Shown in pieces: positions 55,274 to 62,366 of a stretch of DNA of 64,000 nt. Numbering within the stretch: position 1 is the stretch's first letter; every line of letters begins with the position of its first letter. This DNA comes from Piscinibacter sp. (GTDB lineage Bacteria; Pseudomonadota; Gammaproteobacteria; Burkholderiales; Burkholderiaceae_C). The translations under genes and the position numbers were made by a program. The DNA lies in NCBI GenBank assembly GCA_016706565.1, contig JADJJI010000003.1, forward strand, positions 62,001 through 126,000, given 5' to 3'. The notes under the pieces are model-generated. The model saw only the letters and a program-made list of their open reading frames with translations. It was not told the origin of the DNA and searched no databases.

Positions 55274-56002
55274 CTACTTGTCGAGTGCGGCCGCCCAGGA
55301 CGCGACGTGGCGCACTTCGCGCGGGTTGTCGACCTGGTAGCGCGTCGGGCTGAAGAACAGGCCCGGCGCATGCAGCAGCTTGCTGATCGGGAACACGAAC
55401 ATCAGCAGCGCCACCAGCGTGAGGTGCAGCAGCAGCAGAGGGTCGCCCGGCAGCGGCTGCCAGTCGAATCGCATGAGCCCGAGCATGAACGCCTTGAGTG
55501 CCACGATGTCGGTGTGCGCGACGAAGCGCATCGTCAGGCCCGACGCTCCGATGGCCAGCAGCAGCGCCAGGTGCAGGTGGTCTGACGGCGTGGAGATGTA
55601 GCGCACGCGGTCGACCAGGAAACGACGCGCCCACAGGCCGGCCAGGCCGGCCACCATCGCGAAGCCGGCATAGGTGCCGAAGAACTGCACCCACAGCACC
55701 GGCGTCCACACCGGCTCCTGGAAGTAGCGCAGGTGGCGCAGCAGCACCAGCAGCAGCGCGGCATGGAACATCCAGCCGAAGATCCAGGTCCACTTGCTGG
55801 ACTTGAACAGGCTCTCGAACAGCACCACCTCGCGCGCCAGCCGCAGCGCCACGCCGCCTTGCGTGGTCGGCGCGGGCGTGGTCGGGATCTTCAGTGGCGC
55901 GGGCGTGCGCAGGTAGCTGCGGATCTTCAGCGCGACGCCGACGACCAGCATCGCCGTGGCCGCATAGAACAGCAGCGCGTAGGCGATCGTGAGGGCCGAC
56001 AT
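55274..56002 (-). CDS. dsrM: DsrM: cytochrome b subunit of DsrMKJOP
   Basis: 242 residues with about six helices of the NarI type (IAYALLFYAATAMLVVGVAL; WTWIFGWMFHAALLLVLLRH; FGTYAGFAMVAGLAGL; LLLLHLTLVALLMFVFPISK). Histidines in GWMFHAALL and ISKLLHAPG are the probable heme-b ligands. It joins the quinone pool to DsrK on the cytoplasmic side. Confidence 0.93.
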   Translation of the reverse strand: MSALTIAYALLFYAATAMLVVGVALKIRSYLRTPAPLKIPTTPAPTTQGGVALRLAREVVLFESLFKSSKWTWIFGWMFHAALLLVLLRHLRYFQEPVWTPVLWVQFFGTYAGFAMVAGLAGLWARRFLVDRVRYISTPSDHLHLALLLAIGASGLTMRFVAHTDIVALKAFMLGLMRFDWQPLPGDPLLLLHLTLVALLMFVFPISKLLHAPGLFFSPTRYQVDNPREVRHVASWAAALDK

Positions 56003-56036
56003 GCGAATCGCTTCCGCGCGTTGCGAGCCAGCCGGG

Positions 56037-56369
56037 TCAGACGCAGCCGGTCGGCTTGGGCAGGCCGGCGATCTTGCAGGCCTGCTTGGCCGGGCCGTAG
56101 GGGAACAGCTCGTAGAGGTACTTGCTGTTGCCCTTGTCCGGGCCGAGCTGCTTGCCGATCGCCTTGGTCAGCACGCGCACGGCCGGGGCGATCTGGTACT
56201 CGTCGTAGTACTCGCGCAGGAAGTTGACGACTTCCCAGTGGCTGGGCGTCATCTCGACGTTCTCGGTCTTGGCGATGACGTTGGCGACCGCCTCGTCCCA
56301 TTCGGCGAGGTTGATCAGGTAGCCCTCTTCGTCGGTTTCGTAGGTCTTGCCGTTGATTTCGATGCCCAT
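56037..56369 (-). CDS. dsrC: DsrC: canonical sulfur-trafficking protein
   Basis: 110 residues. DsrC carries sulfur between DsrEFH and DsrAB/DsrMK as a persulfide or trisulfide. Its mobile arm reads CKIAGLPKPTGCV, with Cys98 and the penultimate Cys109, both intact. The body (MGIEINGKTYETDEEGYL, SHWEVVNFLREYYDEYQI) is typical. It is the only one of three DsrC-family proteins here with both cysteines. Confidence 0.97.
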   Translation of the reverse strand: MGIEINGKTYETDEEGYLINLAEWDEAVANVIAKTENVEMTPSHWEVVNFLREYYDEYQIAPAVRVLTKAIGKQLGPDKGNSKYLYELFPYGPAKQACKIAGLPKPTGCV

Positions 56370-56386
56370 GTCGATCTCCTTGGGAT

Positions 56387-56692
56387 TCAGAGCCAGGTCT
56401 GGTTGTTGGTGTGCTCGGCGACGAGGTCGACGAAACCGGTGTAGTCGACGGCGGTGACGCCTTCGGCCAGTGCCGCGGCGACGCCGCGGGCTTCGAGATC
56501 GGGCCGCAGCACGTAGACCTTCAGGCGCGCCAGCGCTTCGGCCAGGCCGGCCGAGGCGGCGCCGGCGGTCGTGGCGGCATAGACGCCGTCCTCGATGAGC
56601 AGCAGCGCGTGGCCGTCCTGCGCCAGGCGCAGGCAGCTCGCGAGCGAGGTGGTCTGGCGGTGCGACTTGTTGACGATGTGCAGCATGGCCAT
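56387..56692 (-). CDS. dsrH: DsrH subunit of the DsrEFH sulfurtransferase
   Basis: 101 residues, TusB-like fold (MLHIVNKSHRQTTSLASC). Cys20 is in the position conserved in A. vinosum DsrH. It sits in the DsrE2F2H2 hexamer that hands sulfane sulfur to DsrC, whose gene is 17 bp downstream. Confidence 0.94.
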   Translation of the reverse strand: MAMLHIVNKSHRQTTSLASCLRLAQDGHALLLIEDGVYAATTAGAASAGLAEALARLKVYVLRPDLEARGVAAALAEGVTAVDYTGFVDLVAEHTNNQTWL

Positions 56693-56695
56693 TCC

Positions 56696-57052
56696 TCAGA
56701 AACTCAGGACCACGTCCTGTTCGGCCATCAGCGCGGCCATCTCGACGCTGGACAGCACCTCGACGTCGACGATCAGGTCGTCTTCGCTCAGGCCGCGGGC
56801 CTGCATCGACTCGCGCTCGACGTAGAGCTTCTCGACGTCGTAACCATCGAGTGCGCGGTAGGTCTTCGAGTGGTTCTTGATGCCGATGCCCTGCGTGTCC
56901 TGGCCCTTGGCCAGCTCGTAGACACCGTCGTCGAGGAAGACCAGGCTGACGTCCTGGTCGAAGGTGGCGGCGATGAGCACGACCTCCAGGCTCTCGAGCG
57001 CGTAGATCGTCCCGTAGGGGGCCTTGCGGTTGACGAACATGAACTTCTTCAT
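56696..57052 (-). CDS. dsrF: DsrF subunit of the DsrEFH sulfurtransferase
   Basis: 118 residues, TusC-like (MFVNRKAPYGTIYALESLEV, then FDQDVSLVFLDDGVYELAKG). No active-site cysteine is present, which is normal for this structural subunit. Packed 3 bp from both neighbours. Confidence 0.94.
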   Translation of the reverse strand: MKKFMFVNRKAPYGTIYALESLEVVLIAATFDQDVSLVFLDDGVYELAKGQDTQGIGIKNHSKTYRALDGYDVEKLYVERESMQARGLSEDDLIVDVEVLSSVEMAALMAEQDVVLSF

Positions 57053-57055
57053 CGT

Positions 57056-57415
57056 TCAGTCTCCGAAGGTCACGAAACGATCGGCCTTGATGCCGCTGTC
57101 CACCAGCTGGCCGAGGCCGCTGATGCGAAAGCCCGGCGCCAGCACCTCGTCCTTGATGCCGCGGCGCAGTGCGGCGGCCACGCACACCACGAGGTCGACC
57201 TTGTGCTCGGCGTTCAGTGCCGACCAGCGGTTGACGACGTGGCGGTCGTCTTGCGGCGGCTCGGTGAGCCGCGTCGCGTTGTAGACGCCGTCGTGATAGA
57301 AGAACACGCGCTGGATCTCGTGACCCTTCTCGATCGCCGCGCGGGCGAACTGGTAGGCCGTGTCGCTGGCCTGGTGCGTGTACGGGCCTTCGCTGACGAG
57401 GATGCCGAATTTCAT
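57056..57415 (-). CDS. dsrE: DsrE catalytic subunit of the DsrEFH sulfurtransferase
   Basis: 119 residues, TusD-like (MKFGILVSEGPYTHQASDTA, VFFYHDGVYNA). Cys78 in DLVVCVAAALRRG is at exactly the number of the active cysteine of A. vinosum DsrE, which receives sulfane sulfur and passes it to DsrC. Starts 10 bp after the dsrB stop. Confidence 0.95.
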   Translation of the reverse strand: MKFGILVSEGPYTHQASDTAYQFARAAIEKGHEIQRVFFYHDGVYNATRLTEPPQDDRHVVNRWSALNAEHKVDLVVCVAAALRRGIKDEVLAPGFRISGLGQLVDSGIKADRFVTFGD

Positions 57416-57425
57416 CGTGCCTGCC

Positions 57426-58496
57426 TCAGAAGCGGATGTGCGTCGACGCGTTCAGGTTGGCCCGCGAGCCGCGCCAGTCGTCGATCAGGTACTTGGTGAA
57501 GGGCAGGTCGCACTTCTCGAAGAAGCGCGGCCAGCCGATGCGCTCCACCCAGTCGGCGATGCGCTCCCACGAGCGGGCGTCTTCCTTGTAGGTGTAGAGG
57601 ATCTTCTTGACGATCTCCGACACCTCGGGCCAGCGCGGCGGGTTGTTCGGCAGGCCGGAGGCGACCATCTTCATGAAGGTCGGCTTGCCACGCGCGTTGG
57701 AGTTCTTGCCCCCCACCCAGATGGCCAGCTTCGAATGCTCCGGGTCGTTGATCTGCATCGGCGGGCACGGGGGGTAGCAGGCGCCGCAGCAGATGCACTT
57801 CTTCTCGTCGACTTCCAGCGAGGGCTTGCCGTTGACCAGCGCCGGGCGGATCGCCGCCACCGGGCAGCGGGCCACCACCGCGGGGCGCTCGCAGACGTTG
57901 GCCACCAGGTCGTGGTTGATCTTCGGCGGCTTGGTGTGCTGCACGATGATCGCGATGTCAGCCTGGCCGCCGCAGTTGATCTCGCAGCAGCTGGTGGACA
58001 GGTGCACGCGATTCGGCATGTCTTCGCGGATGAACTCGGCGTAGAGGTCGTCCATCAGCGCCTTCACCGCGCCCGAGGCGTCGGTGCCGGGGATGTCGCA
58101 GTGCAGCCACCCCTGCGTGTGGGCGATCATCGACACCGAGTTGCCGGTGCCGCCGACCGGAAAGCCGGCCTCGGTGAGCGCGCCGATCAGCGGGTCGACC
58201 TTCGCCGGGTCGGACACCATGAACTCGATGTTGCTGCGGATCGTGAAACGCACATGCCCTTCGGCATAGGTGTCGGCGATGTCGCACAGCTTGCGGATGG
58301 TGTAGACGTCCATCTGCCGCTGCGTGCCGGCGCGCACGCTCCACACCTCGTCGCCGCTGTGCGAGACGTGGTGCAGCACGCCCGGGCGCGGCCGGTCGTG
58401 GTAGCGCCAGTTGCCGTAGTTCTTCAGCAGGGCAGGGTGCAGGTAGGGCCGGTTGTCCGGCACGCCGCTTTCGATGGGGGTGCGCATCGTGGCCAT
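57426..58496 (-). CDS. dsrB: Reverse dissimilatory sulfite reductase beta subunit
   Basis: 356 residues. DsrB holds the catalytic siroheme-[4Fe-4S] with DsrA; in sulfur oxidisers the enzyme runs towards sulfite. The siroheme-cluster region has TSCCEINCGGQADI (Cys170, 171, 175), and the inserted ferredoxin domain has KKCICCGACYPPCPPMQI. The protein lies with dsrE, dsrF, dsrH and dsrL nearby, which marks the oxidative (rDsr) type. Confidence 0.97.
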   Translation of the reverse strand: MATMRTPIESGVPDNRPYLHPALLKNYGNWRYHDRPRPGVLHHVSHSGDEVWSVRAGTQRQMDVYTIRKLCDIADTYAEGHVRFTIRSNIEFMVSDPAKVDPLIGALTEAGFPVGGTGNSVSMIAHTQGWLHCDIPGTDASGAVKALMDDLYAEFIREDMPNRVHLSTSCCEINCGGQADIAIIVQHTKPPKINHDLVANVCERPAVVARCPVAAIRPALVNGKPSLEVDEKKCICCGACYPPCPPMQINDPEHSKLAIWVGGKNSNARGKPTFMKMVASGLPNNPPRWPEVSEIVKKILYTYKEDARSWERIADWVERIGWPRFFEKCDLPFTKYLIDDWRGSRANLNASTHIRF

Positions 58497-58509
58497 GGTC
58501 TTCGGCTCC

Positions 58510-59802
58510 TCAGGCTGACTTCTTCGCTTGGATGCGGGCGACTTCGTCGTCCCAGCCGTCGGTGCGAACGTAGGGGTTGGTGCGCGGCGTGGCGACCATG
58601 TTCGGGTCGATGTCCACGCCGATGCCCTCGAGGAAGTTGACCAGGCCGATGCGCTCGATCATCTCGCCGGTGCGCTCGTGCTCGAGCGCGTTCTCGGCGA
58701 AGAAGTCGATCACCTTCTGGCCCAGCTCGACCAGCGCCTCGTAGTCTTCGTCGGTCTTCAGCGGCAGGAAGGGCACGACCACGGTGCCCATCAGGTCGCC
58801 GATCTTCAGCGTGCGCTTGCCGCCGATCAGGATGGTGGCGCCGGTGTCGGTGCCCTTGGCCAGCGCGCCGGTCATCACGTTGACGCAGTGCATGCAGCGC
58901 ACGCAGTTGCTGTTGTCGATCTCCAGCGCGTGGGTGTCGCTGATCTTCACGCTGGAGATGGTCGGCCCCGCGGCCACGTCCTTCACCTCCTTGAGCATGA
59001 TGGTCTTGGTCGGGCAACGCGAGATCACGTTGTTGACCAGCTCGTTCATGCCGTGCGCCGCGAACCACTGGCGCGCCAGGCCCTCGTCGGTGCGCATGTT
59101 GTCGCGCCAGGTGCCGATCACGGCCATGTCGGAGCGCTGGATCGAGTTCATGCAGTCGTTCGGGCAGCCCGAGAACTTGAACTTGAACTTGTAGGGCAGC
59201 GCCGGGCGGTGGATGTCGTCGAGGAAGGTGTTGATCACCTGCCGGTGCGCCTTGGCCTCGTCATAGCAGCTCTGCTCGCAGCGCGCCGCGCCGACGCAGC
59301 TCATCGAGGTGCGCACCGCCGGGCCGGCGCCGCCGAGGTCGAAGCCGAGCTCGTTGAGCTCGTCGAAGGCGTCCTGCACCTTGTCGGTCCTGGCGCCCTG
59401 GAACATGATGTCGCCGGACTGTCCGTGGAAGGCGATCAGGCCCGAGCCGTGCCGCTCCCAGATGTCGCACATCTTGCGCAGCACCTCGGTGTTGTAGTGC
59501 ATGCCGGCCGGCGGCTGCACGCGCAACGTGTGGAACTCGGCCGCGTCGGGGAAGACCGGCTTGTCGTTCTCGTCCTTCAGCTCGGTGAAGCGCGGGATCA
59601 CGCCGCCGCCGTAGCCGAACACGCCGACCGTGCCGCCCTTCCAGTAGCCCTTCTTGGTGCGGTAGGACGTCTCCAGCTGACCCATCAGGTCGACCATGTA
59701 GTCCTTGTCCTTGGCCAGCCGCTTCAGGCCGGTCACGAAACTGGGCCAGGGGCCGCTCTCGAGCTGGTCGAGCATCGGCGTGTCGTGCATCTTCTTGGCC
59801 AT
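58510..59802 (-). CDS. dsrA: Reverse dissimilatory sulfite reductase alpha subunit
   Basis: 430 residues from ATG 59802. Siroheme/FeS ligands are Cys169-x5-Cys175 (SCVGAARCEQSC) and Cys213-x3-Cys217 (FSGCPNDCMN), and the ferredoxin domain carries CVRCMHCVNVM with RCPTKTIML. The start at 59802 has GGAG eight bases upstream; an ATG at 59808 is only two bases from it and so less likely. First gene of the dsr unit, with two candidate operators 75-115 bp upstream. Confidence 0.97.
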   Translation of the reverse strand: MAKKMHDTPMLDQLESGPWPSFVTGLKRLAKDKDYMVDLMGQLETSYRTKKGYWKGGTVGVFGYGGGVIPRFTELKDENDKPVFPDAAEFHTLRVQPPAGMHYNTEVLRKMCDIWERHGSGLIAFHGQSGDIMFQGARTDKVQDAFDELNELGFDLGGAGPAVRTSMSCVGAARCEQSCYDEAKAHRQVINTFLDDIHRPALPYKFKFKFSGCPNDCMNSIQRSDMAVIGTWRDNMRTDEGLARQWFAAHGMNELVNNVISRCPTKTIMLKEVKDVAAGPTISSVKISDTHALEIDNSNCVRCMHCVNVMTGALAKGTDTGATILIGGKRTLKIGDLMGTVVVPFLPLKTDEDYEALVELGQKVIDFFAENALEHERTGEMIERIGLVNFLEGIGVDIDPNMVATPRTNPYVRTDGWDDEVARIQAKKSA

Positions 59803-59879
59803 GGGCATGTCTCCTTGGGTGGACGGATCCTAGGCAGCCCCCCCGGCGCGCGCCATCACTCCGGTTGGGTGCGGCGCAT

Positions 59880-59893
59880 TACCCAAATGGGTT
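59880..59893. promoter_or_regulatory. Candidate operator 3: TACC-N6-GGTT
   Basis: TACC-CAAATG-GGTT; the longer form TTACCCA-AA-TGGGTTA has near-perfect arms. It is about 78 bp before the dsrA start. Confidence 0.6.
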
Positions 59894-59903
59894 ATGCGGG
59901 GCT

Positions 59904-59917
59904 TACCCGTCGCGGTG
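59904..59917. promoter_or_regulatory. Candidate operator 4: TACC-N6-GGTG
   Basis: TACC-CGTCGC-GGTG, 24 bases (about 2.3 helical turns) from operator 3, so two dimers could bind on nearly the same face. Confidence 0.5.
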
Positions 59918-59969
59918 ATAGACGCCCCGTGCCCCCGCCGCGCTCAATGGCGAGGCATTGGAGAGCGTC

Positions 59970-60191
59970 ATGACCCGTGTGACACCGCTGGACAAGCTGC
60001 GCGTGCCCCTGGGCGGACAGGAGATCGAGCTGCAGCAGATCGACTTCGAGGCCGGCGGCATGAGCCTGCTGCGCACCCGCATCCGCGAGAAGAGCCGGTT
60101 CACGGTGTTCGAGATCGACGCGCAGACGGCCGCTGACTGGGGCCGGGCGTTGCTGCGCTGGGCTGAATCGCAGCAGGAGCGTTCTTCGTGA
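59970..60191 (+). CDS. Small protein of unknown function divergent from dsrA
   Basis: 73 residues (MTRVTPLDKLRVPLGGQEIE at the start). Predicted strands (GGQEIELQQIDFEAGGMSLL, then RFTVFEID) followed by an amphipathic helix (AQTAADWGRALLRWAESQQ) suggest a compact soluble alpha/beta domain. ATG 59970 follows GGAG at six bases. I do not recognise the family. Its divergent position opposite dsrA, sharing the operator region, suggests a Dsr-linked role. Confidence 0.65.
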   Translation: MTRVTPLDKLRVPLGGQEIELQQIDFEAGGMSLLRTRIREKSRFTVFEIDAQTAADWGRALLRWAESQQERSS

Positions 60192-60213
60192 GTCTCTTGC
60201 GCTACATCGGACG

Positions 60214-60745
60214 GTGGAGCGGCAAAGGCGCGCCCGGGCAAGCTACGGCGCTTCGCCTCGGCGGTCGGCGCTGCGCGCCGACTCCCCTGCGATGCTCGGT
60301 CTCATGGCCCCGTCGCCGAACTCACTACGCTCCCTTCGGTCGCTGCGTTCGGACAGCGTCGACGAGTCAGAAGACGATGCGCGCTGTGCGCGCGGCCACG
60401 AGCCCTGCGCTTCTCGGCACCTCAGAGGCGCGCCTGCGCCTGCCCCGGCGCGCCTTTGCTGAACCAGTGGTGGCATGCGACACGAGACGAACCACAGGTG
60501 GACTTCGCGGCAGGCGCTGCCCGCTGGGGGCGATTTCGGGGGCGACGAGAAGCGCAGCGCCAGGGTCGGCGCGCGCCAGCGCGCTTCGTGAACTGACTTG
60601 CCGCGGCTGTTTGAACGCAGCGACCGCAGGTCGCGTAGTGAGTTCTGCGGCACGACCCTGGCGCGAGCATCGCAGTGCAGTCGGCCTGCAAGGCCGACCG
60701 CCCCGGCATGAGCCCCCAGCGGGCAGCGCCTGCCGCGATTCGCAC
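60214..60745. repeat. Composite inverted-repeat array
   Basis: Three interleaved inverted pairs: 60222-60240 with 60442-60460 (18 of 19 match), 60317-60349 with 60613-60645 (30 of 33), and 60505-60531 with 60712-60738 (27 of 27). The phrases around CTCACTACGC and GCTGCGTTC are typical of dispersed repeats in Burkholderiales. Any reading frame through it (for example 60188-60778) is Arg/Ala/Gly-rich and not protein-like. It separates the 73-residue gene from the Cas6-like gene. Confidence 0.75.
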
Positions 60746-60774
60746 AACCTGTGCAAGCTCTCGGAACAAGCGCA

Positions 60775-61386
60775 ATGAACGCACCTGCATCCGCACGCGT
60801 CGACGTCGCCTTCCCACTGCAAGGCCATGCCCTGCCCAGAGACCACCGTCTGGCGGTCGCGCAAGCGGTCTCGCAAGTGCTGCCCTGGCTCGCCGACGAC
60901 CCGCAAGCCGCGGTGCATCCGGTGAAGCTGGTGCAGGGCAGCGTCGAGCCGGCGCTGCTGTCGGCTCGTTCAAGGCTGGTGCTGCGCGTCGCCCGGGAGC
61001 GGGCTGCCGAGCTGCACGGCTTCGCCGGCAGCACGCTGCACGTGGCCGGCCACGAGATCACGCTCGGCGAGCCGCAACTGCGCGAGCTGCTGCCGCATAC
61101 CACGCTGTATGCGTACTTCGTCGATGCGGGCGAGGCCGACGAGGCCGGCTTCCTCGACGCGGTGGGTGCCGAGCTGCAGCAGCTCGACGTGAGCTGCCAC
61201 CGCGTCTGCGGGCGCGAGCAGGAATGGCGCGGCCCGCAGCGGGCGCTGCATGGCTACAGCCTGATGTTGCATGGCCTGCGCGCTGCCGCTGCGCTGCGTG
61301 TGCTGGAGCACGGCCTGGGCGCGCACCGGCTGATGGGCTGCGGCGTGTTCGTGCCGCACAAATCGGCGGCCGCCGTGGGCGATTGA
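60775..61386 (+). CDS. Cas6/Cmx6-like RAMP-fold protein in the dsr locus
   Basis: 203 residues. The layout resembles the I-MYXAN-type Cas6 (Cmx6): an opening strand VDVAFPLQGHALPRDHRLAV, a middle SRLVLRVARERAAELHGFAG-like stretch, EITLGEPQLRELLPHTTLYA, and a C-terminal glycine-rich loop GLGAHRLMGCGVFVPHKS at about residues 179-196, the RNA-contact motif of RAMP proteins. Cas6 enzymes cut CRISPR precursor RNA, but no CRISPR array or other cas gene is present. It sits just before a DsrC-like gene. GTG 60751 would extend it into the repeat, so ATG 60775 is preferred. Function here is unknown. Confidence 0.65.
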   Translation: MNAPASARVDVAFPLQGHALPRDHRLAVAQAVSQVLPWLADDPQAAVHPVKLVQGSVEPALLSARSRLVLRVARERAAELHGFAGSTLHVAGHEITLGEPQLRELLPHTTLYAYFVDAGEADEAGFLDAVGAELQQLDVSCHRVCGREQEWRGPQRALHGYSLMLHGLRAAAALRVLEHGLGAHRLMGCGVFVPHKSAAAVGD

Positions 61387-61413
61387 GTGACCTGAACGAG
61401 GAGATTGCGAACG

Positions 61414-61743
61414 ATGAGCTACACCGTGAACGGCAACGAACTCGAGACCGATGGCGAGGGCTACCTGCTCGAGCCCGACTACAGCGACGAAGTGGTGCGC
61501 GTGATCGCCGCCGCCGAGAACATCACGCTGACCGACGACCACTGGAAGGTCGTCAACTACCTGCGCGACGAGTACCGCGAGCACGGCCACACGCCGAACT
61601 TCCGCAACATGCTCAAGGGCCTGGGCGCGGTGATGCCCGGCTGCGACAGCAAGGCGCTGTACGACCTGTTCCCCACCGGCCCGGCCAAGCAGGGCGCCAA
61701 GGTGGCCGGCCTGCCGCAGCCGCTGGGCAAGGGCGGGTACTGA
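61414..61743 (+). CDS. Second DsrC-like protein lacking the redox cysteines
   Basis: 109 residues, well conserved body (MSYTVNGNELETDGEGYLLE, TDDHWKVVNYLRDEYREHG, LYDLFPTGPAKQGAKVAGLP). Compared with DsrC, the inner arm Cys is Gly (KQGAK) and the C-terminus is PLGKGGY with no Cys; one Cys remains in MPGCDSK. It therefore cannot carry sulfur in the DsrC manner. A strong ribosome site (GAGGAG) precedes ATG 61414. It follows the Cas6-like gene by 27 bp. Confidence 0.9.
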   Translation: MSYTVNGNELETDGEGYLLEPDYSDEVVRVIAAAENITLTDDHWKVVNYLRDEYREHGHTPNFRNMLKGLGAVMPGCDSKALYDLFPTGPAKQGAKVAGLPQPLGKGGY

Positions 61744-61752
61744 TCCCACTTC

Positions 61753-62364
61753 ATGGCCACCAACCTGCGCATCAAGGCCCACTGGTTCAAGGCCGAACAG
61801 CCGAAGAGCCCGGAGCAGACCGCCAGTGCGATGGCCTTCATCGCCTGGCGTGTGGCCATCAACATGCTCAAGCGCATGCGCGAGGCGGGTTTCGACATCG
61901 ACGCCGGGCCGGCCTACTTCGGCTTCGTGCGCGAGGTGCTGGTGTTCCTCTTGTGCGGCATCGACCGTTTGGCCTACGCGCAGCTCGGCGCCGATGCGCG
62001 CACGCCGTTCACCACCGCGCTGGTGCTGCGCGTGGCCGAGATCCTGCGCGAGAACGAGGCCGACCTGCTCGGCCCGGTGGAGGGCGACGACTACCGCGAG
62101 CGCTTCATCGACCAGTTCAATGCGCTGTCAGGCCACTACGCCGAGTTCGGCTGGAGCGAATCCGAGGGGCCCGATTTCGCCTTCGTGCGCTACCTCGGCA
62201 GCCGCCTCGAGGCCACCGTGCCCGAGAAGGACCGTCACTGGGTCATCGACCAGGTGATGGCCGCCGAGGTGCCCGAGGCGGTGGGCATGCTGCAGCGCGC
62301 CATGCAGGGTGTGTTCTCGACCGAGCCGCGCAGCGCGCGGCGCGGTGCGCTGAGTGGAGACTGA
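61753..62364 (+). CDS. Unknown helical protein in the dsr-divergent cluster
   Basis: 203 residues, mostly helical and soluble (MAFIAWRVAINMLKRMREAG, FGFVREVLVFLLCGIDRLAY, VIDQVMAAEVPEAVGMLQRA). One Cys in LLCGID. I do not recognise a family. It starts 9 bp after the DsrC-like stop and its stop precedes the dioxygenase gene by 2 bp, so it is firmly part of the cluster and may act with the DsrC-like protein. Confidence 0.65.
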   Translation: MATNLRIKAHWFKAEQPKSPEQTASAMAFIAWRVAINMLKRMREAGFDIDAGPAYFGFVREVLVFLLCGIDRLAYAQLGADARTPFTTALVLRVAEILRENEADLLGPVEGDDYRERFIDQFNALSGHYAEFGWSESEGPDFAFVRYLGSRLEATVPEKDRHWVIDQVMAAEVPEAVGMLQRAMQGVFSTEPRSARRGALSGD

Positions 62365-62366
62365 CG

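Larger units (their letters stand above)
59803..59969. promoter_or_regulatory. Divergent regulatory region of dsrA
   Basis: This region between dsrA and the 73-residue protein gene carries two TACC-N6-GGTN sites (59880-59893 and 59904-59917) and a TTGGGTG half site at 59865-59871. In A. vinosum, DsrC itself has been reported to bind DNA upstream of dsrA; whether that happens here is unknown. Confidence 0.65.

Noticed and set aside
60188-60778. 196-codon frame through the repeat array
   Set aside because: Composed of inverted repeats; Arg/Ala/Gly-rich and unlike a protein.
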